From SIG603 sp963589785 (GTDB taxonomy: Bacteria > Bacillota > Clostridia > Oscillospirales > Acutalibacteraceae), in contig CAVAMJ010000005.1 in the NCBI GenBank assembly GCA_963589785.1, positions 1 through 64,000 of the forward strand: DNA of 64,000 nucleotides, read 5' to 3'. The notes below the pieces were generated by a model that was not told where the DNA came from, did no database searches, and worked only from the letters and a program-made list of their open reading frames with translations. Both the position numbers and the translations under genes were made by a program. How positions within the stretch are numbered: position 1 is the first letter of the stretch; every line of letters starts with the position of its first letter. Of this stretch, positions 41,369 through 51,000 are shown piece after piece.

Positions 41369-42754
41369 ATGAATCAGGAAGAAAAAAATCCTCTTGCCTC
41401 TGCGCCGATAGGAAGCTTGATGATGAAGTATGCGATTCCTAGTGTTGTCGCACTTGTGGTAAACGCACTTTACAACATCGTTGACCAGATATTTATCGGT
41501 TGGGGCGTAGGTACATTGGGAAACAGCGCAACTAACGTAATTTTCCCGCTTAACATGGTTGTAACAGCAGTATCGCTTTTGCTCGGTGACGGCGGTGCGG
41601 CATATATGAGCCTTGAACTGGGCAGAAATAATCACAAAAAGGCTGAAGAAGGAGCTAACAACACACTCACATGGCTCATTATATCGGGAGTAGCTCTTTT
41701 TGCGATATGCTTTACATTCTTGAAGCCGCTCACGAGTTTTCTCGGTGCTACTCCCGATAACCTTTCCTATGCACTTTCTTACGGAAAAATCGTTATCATC
41801 GGATTTCCTTTTGTTGTCATCGGCAGCGGTATGTGCTCGGTTATCAGATCCGACGGAACTCCTCAATTGACAATGATCGGCATGATAGTCGGATGTGTTG
41901 CTAATGTTATCTTAGATGCACTTTTTGTTCTCGGTTTCAAATGGGGTATGGAAGGTGCAGCACTTGCAACAGTTATCGGACAGATACTCAATTTCTTAAT
42001 CTGCGTTTGGTACATTCCGAGATTTAAGACTATCAAAATTACTTTGCACAGCATGAAGCCGAAGTTTAAGATTCTCAAGAAGATTGCGGCACTCGGTGTT
42101 TCAAGCTTCGTTTCTCAGTTTGCTGTTGCAGTCATCATGGCAGTTATCAATTACTTCCTCGTCAAATGCGGCACAGCTTCGGAGTATGGCCCGGATATCC
42201 CGCTTGCGGCGTTCGGAATTGTCATGAAGTTTAACACAATTTTAATTTCAATTGTCACAGGTATCGGAACAGGCGCACAGCCGATAGTCGGTTACAACTA
42301 CGGCAGAGGAGATTTCAAGCGTGTTAAGAAGACATTCTCCATTGCTGTAAAAGCGGCTACGATAGTGGCTGTAATTTGCTTCATTGTATTCCAGGCATTT
42401 CCGAAACAGCTTACGGCAATGTTTGGTGATCAGGGCGAGCTTTACACGCAGTTCTCGGTCAAGTCCTTCAGAATATTCACCTTGCTTTGCTTTGTAAATG
42501 GCTTCCAGGTTGTAACGGGTATATTCTTCCAGTCTATCGGAAAGCCACTCTTTGCCGGTGCTGTTTCATTCAGTCGTCAGATTATCTTCCTCATTCCGGC
42601 TACTGCGATTTTGTGTAACATAATCGGTCTGAACGGTGTTCTTTGGGCTGGCCCGGTTGCTGACGGTCTTGCATTCATACTTGCGCTCGCACTTGTAATC
42701 TATGTGATGAAACAGCTAACCGAGCTGGGCAAGAAGAAAGAAACATCCGATTAA
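41369..42754 (+). CDS. MATE-family efflux transporter, MerR-controlled
   Basis: 461-residue MATE exporter with about twelve helices. The N-terminus PIGSLMMKYAIPSVVALVVNALYNIVDQIFIG is typical of the MepA-like branch in Clostridia. The second-half GIGTGAQPIVGYNYGRGD motif is also conserved. It exports a drug or metabolite in exchange for cations. The divergent MerR gene and the 19-base promoter spacer show inducible expression. It differs clearly from the MATE protein at 9338-10687, so they are not a recent duplication. CGGAGGTAAACGA precedes the ATG. Confidence 0.93.
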   Translation: MNQEEKNPLASAPIGSLMMKYAIPSVVALVVNALYNIVDQIFIGWGVGTLGNSATNVIFPLNMVVTAVSLLLGDGGAAYMSLELGRNNHKKAEEGANNTLTWLIISGVALFAICFTFLKPLTSFLGATPDNLSYALSYGKIVIIGFPFVVIGSGMCSVIRSDGTPQLTMIGMIVGCVANVILDALFVLGFKWGMEGAALATVIGQILNFLICVWYIPRFKTIKITLHSMKPKFKILKKIAALGVSSFVSQFAVAVIMAVINYFLVKCGTASEYGPDIPLAAFGIVMKFNTILISIVTGIGTGAQPIVGYNYGRGDFKRVKKTFSIAVKAATIVAVICFIVFQAFPKQLTAMFGDQGELYTQFSVKSFRIFTLLCFVNGFQVVTGIFFQSIGKPLFAGAVSFSRQIIFLIPATAILCNIIGLNGVLWAGPVADGLAFILALALVIYVMKQLTELGKKKETSD

Positions 42755-42769
42755 AGGCTCTATTAGGAT

Positions 42770-43039
42770 ATGGCTTTTTATTCAGACCGCTGTGTCAGTT
42801 GTAACAATTTGAATAAGCATCAGGTGGAGGAGATGCTGAGCGATGGTGAAAACTATCAGTTTATAATGTACGAATGCGATGAAAAGTACTGTGAAGTTAA
42901 TCAGAAACGAAAACAAGGAGAGAGGGAGCTTCACAGACTTATGTACGACGAAGGAGAAAACAAGCATGAAGAAAATAATCACAATAGGTCGAGAGCTGGG
43001 AAGCGGCGGCAGAACAATCGGAAAAATGGTGGCGAATAA
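42770..43039 (+). CDS. Small cysteine-containing protein, possible zinc ribbon
   Basis: 89-residue protein, not recognised. C8-x-x-C11 near the start and C36/C41 later could bind zinc. The second half is highly charged. Its last 74 bases overlap the start of the next gene in another frame, so the tail from about residue 66 is constrained by that gene. The ribosome site is weak because AGGAT is too close to the ATG. Codon choice in the non-overlapping part looks like that of neighbours, which favours a real gene. Confidence 0.45.
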   Translation: MAFYSDRCVSCNNLNKHQVEEMLSDGENYQFIMYECDEKYCEVNQKRKQGERELHRLMYDEGENKHEENNHNRSRAGKRRQNNRKNGGE

Positions 43040-43583
43040 GCTTGGAATACCGTATTACGACCACGAGGTAATCGATTCGGCAGTCGAAAAGTCAGGGTTA
43101 TCAACGGCTTTTGTCGAGACAACAGAGCAAAAAGTGACAAGCTCCTTGCTTTATAACCTCGCAATGGGCACAGCTTATGGCTACGGAATTCTAAAGGACG
43201 CAGACAAGCAGACCTTGCCGCTTTCTGAACAGGTGTATGTCGCCCAAAGTGATGCAATCAAAGGCTTCGCGGAAAAGGGAAGCTGTGTGATTGTCGGAAG
43301 ATGTGCCGATCACATTCTTTCCGATAGGGACGATGTTTTAAAGGTCTTTATCTATGCCGACAAGCAAAAGCGTGTCGAGAGATGCGTTAACGAATACGGT
43401 TTGTCTCAGAATTCCGCTCTCAAGCAGATCGAGAGATCCGATAAAGAGAGAAGCAGACACTATAACTGCTTCACGGAAAAAACATGGGGTGAGAGAATCA
43501 ATTATGATTTACTCCTAAACAGCGGCGAGCTTGGGCTTGAAAGCTGTGTAAACATTATTTGTACTACTGCAAACGAGAATTAA
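42966..43583 (+). CDS. Cytidylate kinase-like family protein
   Basis: 205-residue P-loop protein of the cytidylate kinase-like family. It starts MKKIITIGRELGSGGRTIG, where the GRELGSGGRTIG loop replaces a standard Walker A. Further marks are YYDHEVID and VIVGRCADHIL followed by KVFIYADKQKRVERC. These proteins are common in gut Clostridia, and their substrate is not settled. The frame opens at 42879, but AAGGAG precedes the ATG at 42966. A 42-residue ORF follows. A metabolic role in nucleotide or related phosphorylation is inferred from the family only. Confidence 0.88.
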   Translation: MKKIITIGRELGSGGRTIGKMVANKLGIPYYDHEVIDSAVEKSGLSTAFVETTEQKVTSSLLYNLAMGTAYGYGILKDADKQTLPLSEQVYVAQSDAIKGFAEKGSCVIVGRCADHILSDRDDVLKVFIYADKQKRVERCVNEYGLSQNSALKQIERSDKERSRHYNCFTEKTWGERINYDLLLNSGELGLESCVNIICTTANEN

Positions 43584-43626
43584 TAAATACACTTAAAACT
43601 TATTATCAAAAGAAAGGGAAATTACC

Positions 43627-43755
43627 ATGACAAAAGAAGAAAAATTGACATTAATGGAAAACCGCCTCAGAAAACTTGAGACACGCAAAAAGGACAACGA
43701 CGGTGTTTGCAGAAGACTCAGAAGAGAAATGAGAAATCTGCAGAAAACAGCTTGA
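43627..43755 (+). CDS. Small basic peptide, unknown function
   Basis: 42-residue highly charged peptide beginning MTKEEKLTLMENRLRKLE, with an amphipathic helix and a GVCRRLRREMRNL end. GAAAGGGAAATTACC precedes the ATG, and a strong terminator follows 13 bases after the stop, so this is a credible short gene. It resembles unnamed small proteins that I recall from Clostridia. It may be co-transcribed with the kinase-like gene upstream. Confidence 0.6.
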   Translation: MTKEEKLTLMENRLRKLETRKKDNDGVCRRLRREMRNLQKTA

Positions 43756-43768
43756 TTTGAAGTAAGTG

Positions 43769-43802
43769 AAAAAGGACGCTTCCGAGAGGAGGCGTCCTTT
43801 TT
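43769..43802 (+). terminator. Intrinsic terminator
   Basis: 11-bp stem AAAAAGGACGC (43769-43779) / GCGTCCTTTTT (43792-43802). It closes the small-protein/kinase-like unit. Confidence 0.9.
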
Positions 43803-43908
43803 CTGTGATGTCAGGAAAACACAATAAATAGGTCAAAAATAGAGTTGCTCGAGCCTCAAATTTATCATATACTAAAGCGAAGCAATTAAATTTTAGGTGA
43901 AGGTCAAA

Positions 43909-44415
43909 ATGAAATATATTAATCATTACAATTCACCGCTTGGCGGAATAGCGCTTGCAAGTGACGGCGAAAGCTTGACGGGGCTATGGTTTGACGGTCA
44001 GAAATATTATTGCAAGGGTTTATCAAGCGATGCAAAAGAATATAATTTGCCGATATTTGAGACAGTGAAAAACTGGCTTGATATTTATTTTTGCGGAGAA
44101 AATCCGAGTTTTAACGTTCCGATTGCTTTTAATGATACGCAGTTTAGAGTAGCCGTTTGGAAGCTTCTTTTGACTATACCATACGGGGAAACTGTGAATT
44201 ATAAGTCGCTTGCGGAGAAAATTGCCAAGCAAACAGGCAAGAAAGCCATGTCGGCTCAGGCTGTCGGCGGTGCGGTGGGGCATAATCCGATTTCGATAAT
44301 AGTTCCGTGTCATCGTGTTGTAGGTTCTGACGGAAGTCTCACAGGCTATGCGGGCGGTATGGACAAAAAGCAGTGGCTTTTGATGCATGAGGGAGCATTG
44401 CTAAAAGCAGATTAA
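43909..44415 (+). CDS. ogt: Methylated-DNA-protein-cysteine methyltransferase
   Basis: 168-residue O6-alkylguanine-DNA alkyltransferase of the Ogt type. It removes methyl groups from O6-methylguanine by transferring them to its own cysteine in IIVPCHRVVG. The helix-turn-helix region before it (TIPYGETVNYKSLAEKI) and the following SLTGYAGGMDKKQWLL are intact. The protein acts once and is then inactivated. It is a single gene with GAAGG before the ATG at 43909. An in-frame GTG at 43897 would overlap that site. No adaptive-response regulator is nearby. Confidence 0.95.
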   Translation: MKYINHYNSPLGGIALASDGESLTGLWFDGQKYYCKGLSSDAKEYNLPIFETVKNWLDIYFCGENPSFNVPIAFNDTQFRVAVWKLLLTIPYGETVNYKSLAEKIAKQTGKKAMSAQAVGGAVGHNPISIIVPCHRVVGSDGSLTGYAGGMDKKQWLLMHEGALLKAD

Positions 44416-44549
44416 CTGAGAGAATTGCAAGACAGAATAAGACTTCTTGTGTTTTTGCGCTGGATTAGGTTGGCAAGTAGCCTAAACAAACTATACTTAA
44501 TTATGTATTTTGATTGTGAACTTTATTTTGAAAAAACAGGAGGCTTAAT

Positions 44550-44916
44550 ATGCTTTTGATGAACAAAACATTATTAAAGCTTGCGCGCGGGTTGTGGGGC
44601 TGGATAATCTCAGTCGCTGCCTTAAGCTTTTTAATGTTGATCGGAACCACGGCACTATCTGAGATAGTCGCAGGGTTTCTCGGTAATTTATTCGAGCCGC
44701 AAAAGGCTCTAGATACCGTCCTTAGTAATGCTCAGAAATCCCGATATTTGCCTTATGGACGAGCCGTCAAGCGCACTTGACGCATTGCGCGAAAGAGAGC
44801 TTTTGCATACTCTTGAGACTGAATACAGCGATAAAACTCTTATGCTCATATCCCACAGGTCGAGCACGCTCACAGGATGCACGAGGATTTTGAAGACTGA
44901 AGCTTTCAGAAATTAA
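44550..44916 (+). pseudogene. Broken ABC transporter gene (internal deletion and frameshift)
   Basis: The first frame (44550-44780) encodes an N-terminal membrane segment of an ABC exporter (TLLKLARGLWGWIISVAAL and a second hydrophobic helix). A second frame (44728-44916) continues with the end of an ATP-binding domain. It has Walker B ICLMDEPSSALDAL and the H-loop region LMLISHRSSTL. Walker A, the signature motif and most helices are missing. I read this as one gene that lost about 400 codons and shifted frame. An AGGAGG site before the first ATG survives. Confidence 0.75.
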
Positions 44917-45083
44917 TTAAAATATTGCACAAAAGTATAGTCTTAAAATTAGTACAAATTATTTTAAAGAAACACTTGAATTTTCAAAATAAAGGTGATA
45001 CTATATAACCAAGTTAATAATTATTGAACGCTTAATTAAGTTTGACGAATGCATGCAGGTTTTATCACGAAAGGAAATTTAAT

Positions 45084-45347
45084 ATGTTACGAATAGTTAA
45101 AAACCCAAATAATTCAGGTTACATTGCCGGTATCGATCAGGTCAAGACAGGAATGAACATGAGAGCCATTTTGAAAAAGAATGGTGTAAGTGTCAATGAG
45201 TTAGCCGAAAGACTTTGTGTCTCAAGACAGGCTGTTTATTCTTGGCTCAGTGGAGAAAATTTGCCGGATCATAACAATATGTTATCTTTTAGTCTCATGT
45301 TTAATGTGCCTATAAATGATATCTATGTTTATTATATTGTAGCTTAA
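45084..45347 (+). CDS. XRE-type helix-turn-helix regulator
   Basis: 87-residue protein. Residues about 25-82 form a Cro/CI-type helix-turn-helix: MRAILKKNGVSVNELAERLC, then VSRQAVYSWLSGENLP as recognition helix. The first 20 residues are an extension of unknown use. The frame opens at 45042, but AAGGAAATTTAAT precedes the ATG at 45084. It is monocistronic with its own terminator. Its target is unknown and could be the neighbouring membrane protein gene at 45582. Confidence 0.82.
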   Translation: MLRIVKNPNNSGYIAGIDQVKTGMNMRAILKKNGVSVNELAERLCVSRQAVYSWLSGENLPDHNNMLSFSLMFNVPINDIYVYYIVA

Positions 45348-45359
45348 CAAAGACTTCAG

Positions 45360-45388
45360 AGGAGAAACAGTTGTCGTTTCTCCTTTTT
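45360..45388 (+). terminator. Intrinsic terminator
   Basis: 9-bp stem AGGAGAAAC (45360-45368) / GTTTCTCCT (45376-45384), then TTTT. Confidence 0.88.
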
Positions 45389-45581
45389 AATTGTGCATTA
45401 TTTTTTGTGTTGTTAGGCAGCTGAATTTGGTGGTTTAAACGATTGACTTTATCGATATAAATGTTATAATCAAGTGCAGTTGAAAGAAAGAGAAGATACC
45501 GGCGCTTAGCTGAAATTAATGTGCTTAAAAACATATGATTCCGACTTTCTACGTCAGGTAAAGTAAACACGGAGGAATTAT

Positions 45582-46277
45582 ATGGATGCTGTAAATAACA
45601 GTGTAGTAAGAAGCGGAAAAAAACACATTTTCAGAGGAGAACTGGCACTTTTGATGGTCGTTCTTTTTAACAGCTTCGGAGTAGTTCTCATGCTCTATTC
45701 GGGCTCGGGAATTTCGGCTATTTCGAGTGTGCCTTATGCATTTTCGGTTGTATTCGCATTTTTGTCGTTAGGCACATGGACATATATTTTCCAGGGCCTT
45801 TTGATAGCCTTGCTGATGATATTCCGCAAGCGCTTTGTTCCGTCTTATCTTCTGAGCTTTGTTGTCGGATTTGCGTTCAGTGAACTGCTCGATTTCCACA
45901 AAAGCTGGATGCATGTTTTGCCGCTTACTATGCCGATGAGAGTGCTGTATTTTGTGATCAGCTACTTCATCATCTGCACGGGAATTGCACTTTCTAACAG
46001 ATGTGGACTTCCTATTGTGCCGACAGATCTCTTCCCAAGAGAGACAAGCTCTATTTTCAAAATCAAATATTCCAAGGTGAAAATTCCTTTTGATGTTATT
46101 TGTTTGATTCTCACTGCTGTCATTACATTTGTCGGAGTCGGACATATCAAGGGCTTAGGAATCGGAACAGTCGTTGCGGCATTCACGATGGGAAAGGTAA
46201 TCGGTCTTATCGGAGAGGGTCTTGATAAGCACTTCGATTTTGTGAACTTCAAAACCAAAAAAGCAAACAGTAAATAA
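45582..46277 (+). CDS. YczE/YitT-like integral membrane protein
   Basis: 231-residue protein with about six membrane helices. The GVVLMLYSGSGISAISSVPYAF stretch and the FVPSYLLSFVVGFAFSELLD region place it with the YczE/YitT-type (DUF6198-like) membrane proteins common in Clostridia, whose transport or regulatory role is not known. The start at 45582 follows CGGAGGAATTAT. It stands alone between two terminators. Membership is by remembered pattern. Confidence 0.8.
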   Translation: MDAVNNSVVRSGKKHIFRGELALLMVVLFNSFGVVLMLYSGSGISAISSVPYAFSVVFAFLSLGTWTYIFQGLLIALLMIFRKRFVPSYLLSFVVGFAFSELLDFHKSWMHVLPLTMPMRVLYFVISYFIICTGIALSNRCGLPIVPTDLFPRETSSIFKIKYSKVKIPFDVICLILTAVITFVGVGHIKGLGIGTVVAAFTMGKVIGLIGEGLDKHFDFVNFKTKKANSK

Positions 46278-46285
46278 TAAATTCA

Positions 46286-46320
46286 AATCTCAACTGTAAC
46301 GGTTGAGATTTTTCTTTTTC
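46286..46320 (+). terminator. Intrinsic terminator
   Basis: 10-bp stem AAATCTCAAC (46286-46295) / GTTGAGATTT (46303-46312), followed by TTCTTTTT. Confidence 0.88.
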
Positions 46321-46357
46321 GGTAGTAGAATGAAACCAAATTACTTAGAGGTGTGAT

Positions 46358-46924
46358 ATGAAAAAACTTTTGTTTATCAATTCATGTATGCGTGAAAATT
46401 CCCGTACCGAGAAATTAGCCAAGGAATTTTTAGCGGAAAACAAAGAATATGAGAAATTCGAGATAAAGGAAGTTAAGCTTAAAAATCTTGATATTAAGCC
46501 GTTGACGGCGGAGGATATTATCAAACGTGATAAGAATATTTGCGAAAAAAGTTTTGACGGATATTCCTTAGCAAGTGACTTTGCGAACGCCGATGAAATC
46601 GTAATAGCCGCACCTTATTGGGACAGCTCGTTTCCTTCTTTGCTTAAGGTTTACATAGAGAATATCTGTGTGAACACTCTGACCTTTTGCTATGACGAAA
46701 AGGGAGAGGCGAAAAAGCTCTGTAAAGCGGATAAGCTCATTTATATCACGACAGCAGGCGGATTTGTGAGTGAAAATCCAAGCGTCAAGCTTTATTTCAG
46801 AGAGTTGTGCGATATGATCGCGATACCAAAGCTTGAATTTTACTGTGCTACAGCGCTTGATGTCTTTTCTGACAGAACCGATGAGATCTTGAAAAACAAG
46901 CTCGATGAAATGCTAAATAAGTGA
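46358..46924 (+). CDS. Flavodoxin-like NAD(P)H oxidoreductase
   Basis: 188-residue flavodoxin-fold protein of the NAD(P)H quinone dehydrogenase/azoreductase superfamily. The FMN phosphate loop is NSCMRENSRT near residues 8-17, and the later APYWDSSFPSLLKVYIE and TTAGGF segments bind the flavin ring. It probably reduces quinones, azo or nitro compounds with NAD(P)H. It is a single gene between two terminators. GAGGTG precedes the ATG. The true substrate is unknown, as is usual in this family. Confidence 0.85.
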   Translation: MKKLLFINSCMRENSRTEKLAKEFLAENKEYEKFEIKEVKLKNLDIKPLTAEDIIKRDKNICEKSFDGYSLASDFANADEIVIAAPYWDSSFPSLLKVYIENICVNTLTFCYDEKGEAKKLCKADKLIYITTAGGFVSENPSVKLYFRELCDMIAIPKLEFYCATALDVFSDRTDEILKNKLDEMLNK

Positions 46925-46931
46925 AAATTAG

Positions 46932-46966
46932 AAACTCCTATGCCAATTGACATAGGAGTTTTTTTG
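46932..46966. terminator. Bidirectional terminator
   Basis: 11-bp stem AAACTCCTATG (46932-46942) / CATAGGAGTTT (46951-46961), then TTTT. It separates the flavoprotein gene from the converging AraC gene. Confidence 0.92.
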
Positions 46967-47830
46967 TTAGGTCTCGTGCGAGCGGTTTCGATACTCTGTC
47001 GGTGAACAGCCCTTTTGCTTGCGGAACATTCGGCTGAAATAAAGCGGATTTGCGTAGCCGACTATTCTGCCTATTTCATTGACGGAATAGCTTGTGGTTT
47101 CAAGCAGAGCCTGTGCGTTTGTCATGCGTATTGCGGTAAGGTACTGAACAGGGGTTTGTCCTGTGTATTTTTTGAAATTGCGAATGAACCAAGAGACGCT
47201 CATTCCTTTTGAAGCGGCATAATCCTCCACGCTGATTTCGAGGTTGTAGTTTTCACTGAAGTAGCTTGCCGCCGACTCCATTTGCTTGTCAAGAAATTCA
47301 TTTTTAAGAACATGCTCTTTAGTCATCTCTCGGTTAAAGCTTATCAGAAGATAACGCAGTAAGATTTGGAGCATTTCTTCGTAATTTGTCTGTGTCTTTT
47401 GAAGTTCAAAAATTATCTTCTTGAAAACTCTCTCATATTCCATAGAAGTGCCGACATGAAATACTCGCTCACCGTCGGCAAAGCCGTAGCTTCTAAGTAT
47501 CTTTTTTACTTCGCTTCCTGTGAAATGAATCCAGAAAACTTCTGTTTTGTCCTTGGCGTAAAATTCGTATTTTTGAAGCTCCTTTGGGCGGAAGAGAACG
47601 ATATTTCCCGCACCGACAATTGTTTCATTTTCAGGCTTTTCAAAGTGAAAATGAACAAGCCCCGATGCGATGTAAATTATCTGAAAATCGCGTCTGCCAT
47701 TCGGTCGCCATGTCGGCATTTTAGAGTGGCTCGAAAGGCGGTAGTTTCCGCAGCTGCCGACTATCAGCGGTCGGCTTTTGTCCTTGAAATCTATCCTCGA
47801 TGAATGAAGATAACCTGTGTTAATGTACAT
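46967..47830 (-). CDS. AraC-family regulator of the lactose module
   Basis: 287-residue AraC-type activator. The N-terminal cupin (about residues 30-120) shows FQIIYIASGLVHFHFE and a FRPKELQKYEFY turn. The C-terminal 100 residues carry the two helix-turn-helix units (VEDYAASKGMSVSWFIRNFKK and VNEIGRIVGYANPLYFSRMFRK). The frame opens at 47920, but AAGGAGG lies five bases before the ATG at 47830, which was chosen. It is divergent from the beta-galactosidase gene and should control the lac/gal genes in response to lactose, galactose or a related galactoside. Confidence 0.9.
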   Translation of the reverse strand: MYINTGYLHSSRIDFKDKSRPLIVGSCGNYRLSSHSKMPTWRPNGRRDFQIIYIASGLVHFHFEKPENETIVGAGNIVLFRPKELQKYEFYAKDKTEVFWIHFTGSEVKKILRSYGFADGERVFHVGTSMEYERVFKKIIFELQKTQTNYEEMLQILLRYLLISFNREMTKEHVLKNEFLDKQMESAASYFSENYNLEISVEDYAASKGMSVSWFIRNFKKYTGQTPVQYLTAIRMTNAQALLETTSYSVNEIGRIVGYANPLYFSRMFRKQKGCSPTEYRNRSHET

Positions 47831-47869
47831 AGGAGCCTCCTTCTGTGAACTTAATAAAATTGTATCATA

Positions 47870-47981
47870 TTGTGCATATTTTGTCCAATTATATTTATGG
47901 ACTTTTTTGAACAAAATCAATAGAATTAATTACAACAAATGCGATAATTATTGATTGAATTCGGCCGAGTGATATGCACAA
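47870..47981. promoter_or_regulatory. Inverted decamers in the AraC/beta-galactosidase control region
   Basis: TTGTGCATAT (47870-47879) and its exact reverse complement ATATGCACAA (47972-47981) face each other across 92 bases between the divergent genes. A related CATGTACAAAAT follows just before the GH2 ribosome site. Paired sites of this kind suit an AraC dimer that can loop DNA. Confidence 0.5.
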
Positions 47982-48025
47982 AATTACCGTAGCATGTACA
48001 AAATAATATATAAGGGAGGATTGTC

Positions 48026-51000
48026 ATGATTATACCGAGATATTACGAAGACTTGAGTGTGCTTCACGAGAATACCGAGAAGCCAAGAGCCTATTATATC
48101 CCAGCTTCCAAGCGTATGGATAATCTTGTCGAAGAGCGAGAAAAGTCTGACCGCTTACAAAGCTTAAATGGCAAATGGGCATTTAAGTATTTCGAAAGTA
48201 TTTACGATGTGAAAGAAGCCTTTTATGAAAAGGGCTATGACATTTCATCGTTTGATGAGATAAATGTTCCGAGCGTGTGGCAGATGTCGGGATATGACAG
48301 TCATCAGTATACGAACATTCGCTACCCATTTCCTTTCGATCCGCCGTATGTTCCCCAGGATATTCCATGTGGCGCATATGTGCACAAATTTGACTATGTA
48401 AGTGACAGCGAAGCCCCCAAAGCACATCTTAACTTTGACGGTGTTGACAGCTGTTATTATGTTTGGCTCAACGGAAAATATGTAGGCTACGATCAGGTTT
48501 CTCATGCAAACGGAGAGTTTGATGTAAGCGATTTTCTCGTTGAGGGTGAGAATACTCTTGCTGTTTTGGTTCTTAAATGGTGTGACGGCTCATACCTTGA
48601 GGATCAGGATAAATTCAGAATGAGCGGAATTTTCCGTGATGTCTATTTACTAAAGCGACCTGTTGAGGCAGTAAGAGATTACCGTATCAAGACGAAGATA
48701 AACGAGACTTCCGCCGATATTTCTGTTGATGTCGATTTTTACTGTGAAACTAAAGTTAAGCTGTCACTTGAAACAGCCGACGGAAATAAGATAGGTGAGG
48801 AGAGTATTTCAGAGAACGGAACGGTCGATTTTACGGTTGACTCACCGATTCTTTGGAATACAGAAAACCCGTATCTTTATACACTTGTTATTGAGAGCGA
48901 AAACGAAACGGTAGTGGAGAAAATCGCACTCAGAAAACTGGAAATCAAGGATAAGGTAATTTACCTAAACGATCAGAAGATTAAGTTCAGAGGTGTTAAC
49001 CGCCACGATTCCGATCCCGAAACGGGATTTTCGATCGATATGGAGCAGCTCAAACACGATATGACATTGATGAAGGAGCATAATTTCAATGCTATCAGAT
49101 CAAGTCACTATCCGAATGATGCGCGCTTCTATCAGCTTTGTGACAAGTACGGCTTTATGGTTATCGATGAAGCGGACATTGAGGCGCACGGCCCGTTCCT
49201 CATTTACCGCAAGGAAGACACTGACCTCGAGCGTTTCTCAAGGTGGAACGAGAAGCTTGCCGATGACCCGAAGTGGGAAAGTTCTATTCTTGACAGAGTG
49301 CAGAGAATGGTTCTTAGAGATAAAAACCGTTTCTCGATAGTTATGTGGTCAATGGGCAACGAAAGTGCTTACGGCTGTAACTTTGAGAAAGCTCTCGAGT
49401 GGACGAAAACATTCGATCCCGACAGAATCACTCAGTACGAAAGTGCAAGATACCGCAATTACAAGGTAACTTATAATTACGACAACCTCGATATATATAG
49501 CCGTATGTATCCGAGCCTTGACGAGATTAACGAGTGGCTCGAGAAGGACGCAAGCAAGCCGTTCCTCTTAGTAGAGTATTGCCACAGCATGGGAAACGGC
49601 CCCGGAGATTTCGAAGATTACTTCGAGATGATTCAGTCTCATGATATTATGTGCGGAGGGTTTGTATGGGAGTGGTGTGACCATGCGATTGCTCACGGCA
49701 AAACAGCTGACGGAAAGACAAAATATTATTACGGCGGAGATCACGATGAAGTAATTCATGACGGTAATTTCTGCATGGATGGTCTTGTTTACCCCGATAG
49801 AAAACCGCACACTGGAATTCTTGAATATAAAAATGTTTACCGCCCCGCAAGAGTCGTTTCCTACAATCAAGAAACAGGCGAGCTTGTCTTTCATAATTAT
49901 ATGGACTTTGATAATCTCGAGGATTACGCAGAGATTCATTATGAACTCACGCATGACGGTATTTCTATTCAAAAAGGAAAGCTTGCTGAATTTAGCGTAA
50001 AGCCGCATGAGAACGGCTCGACAATTCTCAGCGTGCCCGTCAAGGATAGCGGAAAAATGTATCTAAAGCTTAGTTATCATTTAAAGAAGGACGTGCCGCT
50101 TCTAAGTAAGGGTCATGTTCTTGGATTTGATGAAATCAAGCTTGAAAATGCCGACAGCAGATACACTCCTGCAGTTAAACTTTTGGGAGAGAAAGCTTCG
50201 GGCGATATTAAAATCACGGAGAGCGACACAGAGTTAGTTCTTAAGGGAGCGGATTTTACATATACGCTCAGCAAAAAGACAGGCTTATTCGAAAAGATGA
50301 GTTTTGGCGGCAGAGAGTATCTAACTCACCCAATGCAGCTTAATATCTGGCGAGCACCGACTGACAACGATATGTATATCAAAAATGAGTGGAAAAAGGC
50401 TCATTACAATGAAGCATACACGAGAGCATATAAAGTGACTTGTGTACAAAACAGCTCGAATGTCACTATAACTGTCGATGCATGTGTTGTTGCTGCTACA
50501 GTACAGAAGATACTTGATGTAAAGCTTAATTGGACGGTTGACGGAAGCGGAAGAATTGATGCCGATATTCACGCCGTAAAGGACGATGAATTCCCTGTTT
50601 TACCAAGATTCGGTGTGAGACTTTTCATTGATAAAAAGCTTGATGAAGTCGGCTACTTTGGTATGGGCCCACAGGAGAGCTATTCTGATAAGCACAGAGG
50701 CTCTTATCACGGCTTATTCAGAACTAATGTAGCCGAAATGCACGAGGATTACATTAAGCCACAGGAAAACGGAAGTCACTTTGATTCTGAATTCCTTGAG
50801 TTATCCGATGCAAAGGGTGGCGTTTCCGTGGCAGCAGATAAGGCATTCTCCTTTAATGCTTCGCTTTACACCCAGGAGACGCTTGAGAATTCGGCACATA
50901 ACTTTGAACTCGAGGAGTCTGACAGCACAGTTCTTTGCGTTGATTACAAGCTAAACGGCATAGGCTCTAACAGCTGTGGCCCGACAGTTCTTCAAAAATA

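Noticed and set aside
41321..41866. 181-residue antisense ORF across the MATE start
   Set aside because: It covers the MATE coding start and its ribosome site and has shadow-like composition without a ribosome site.
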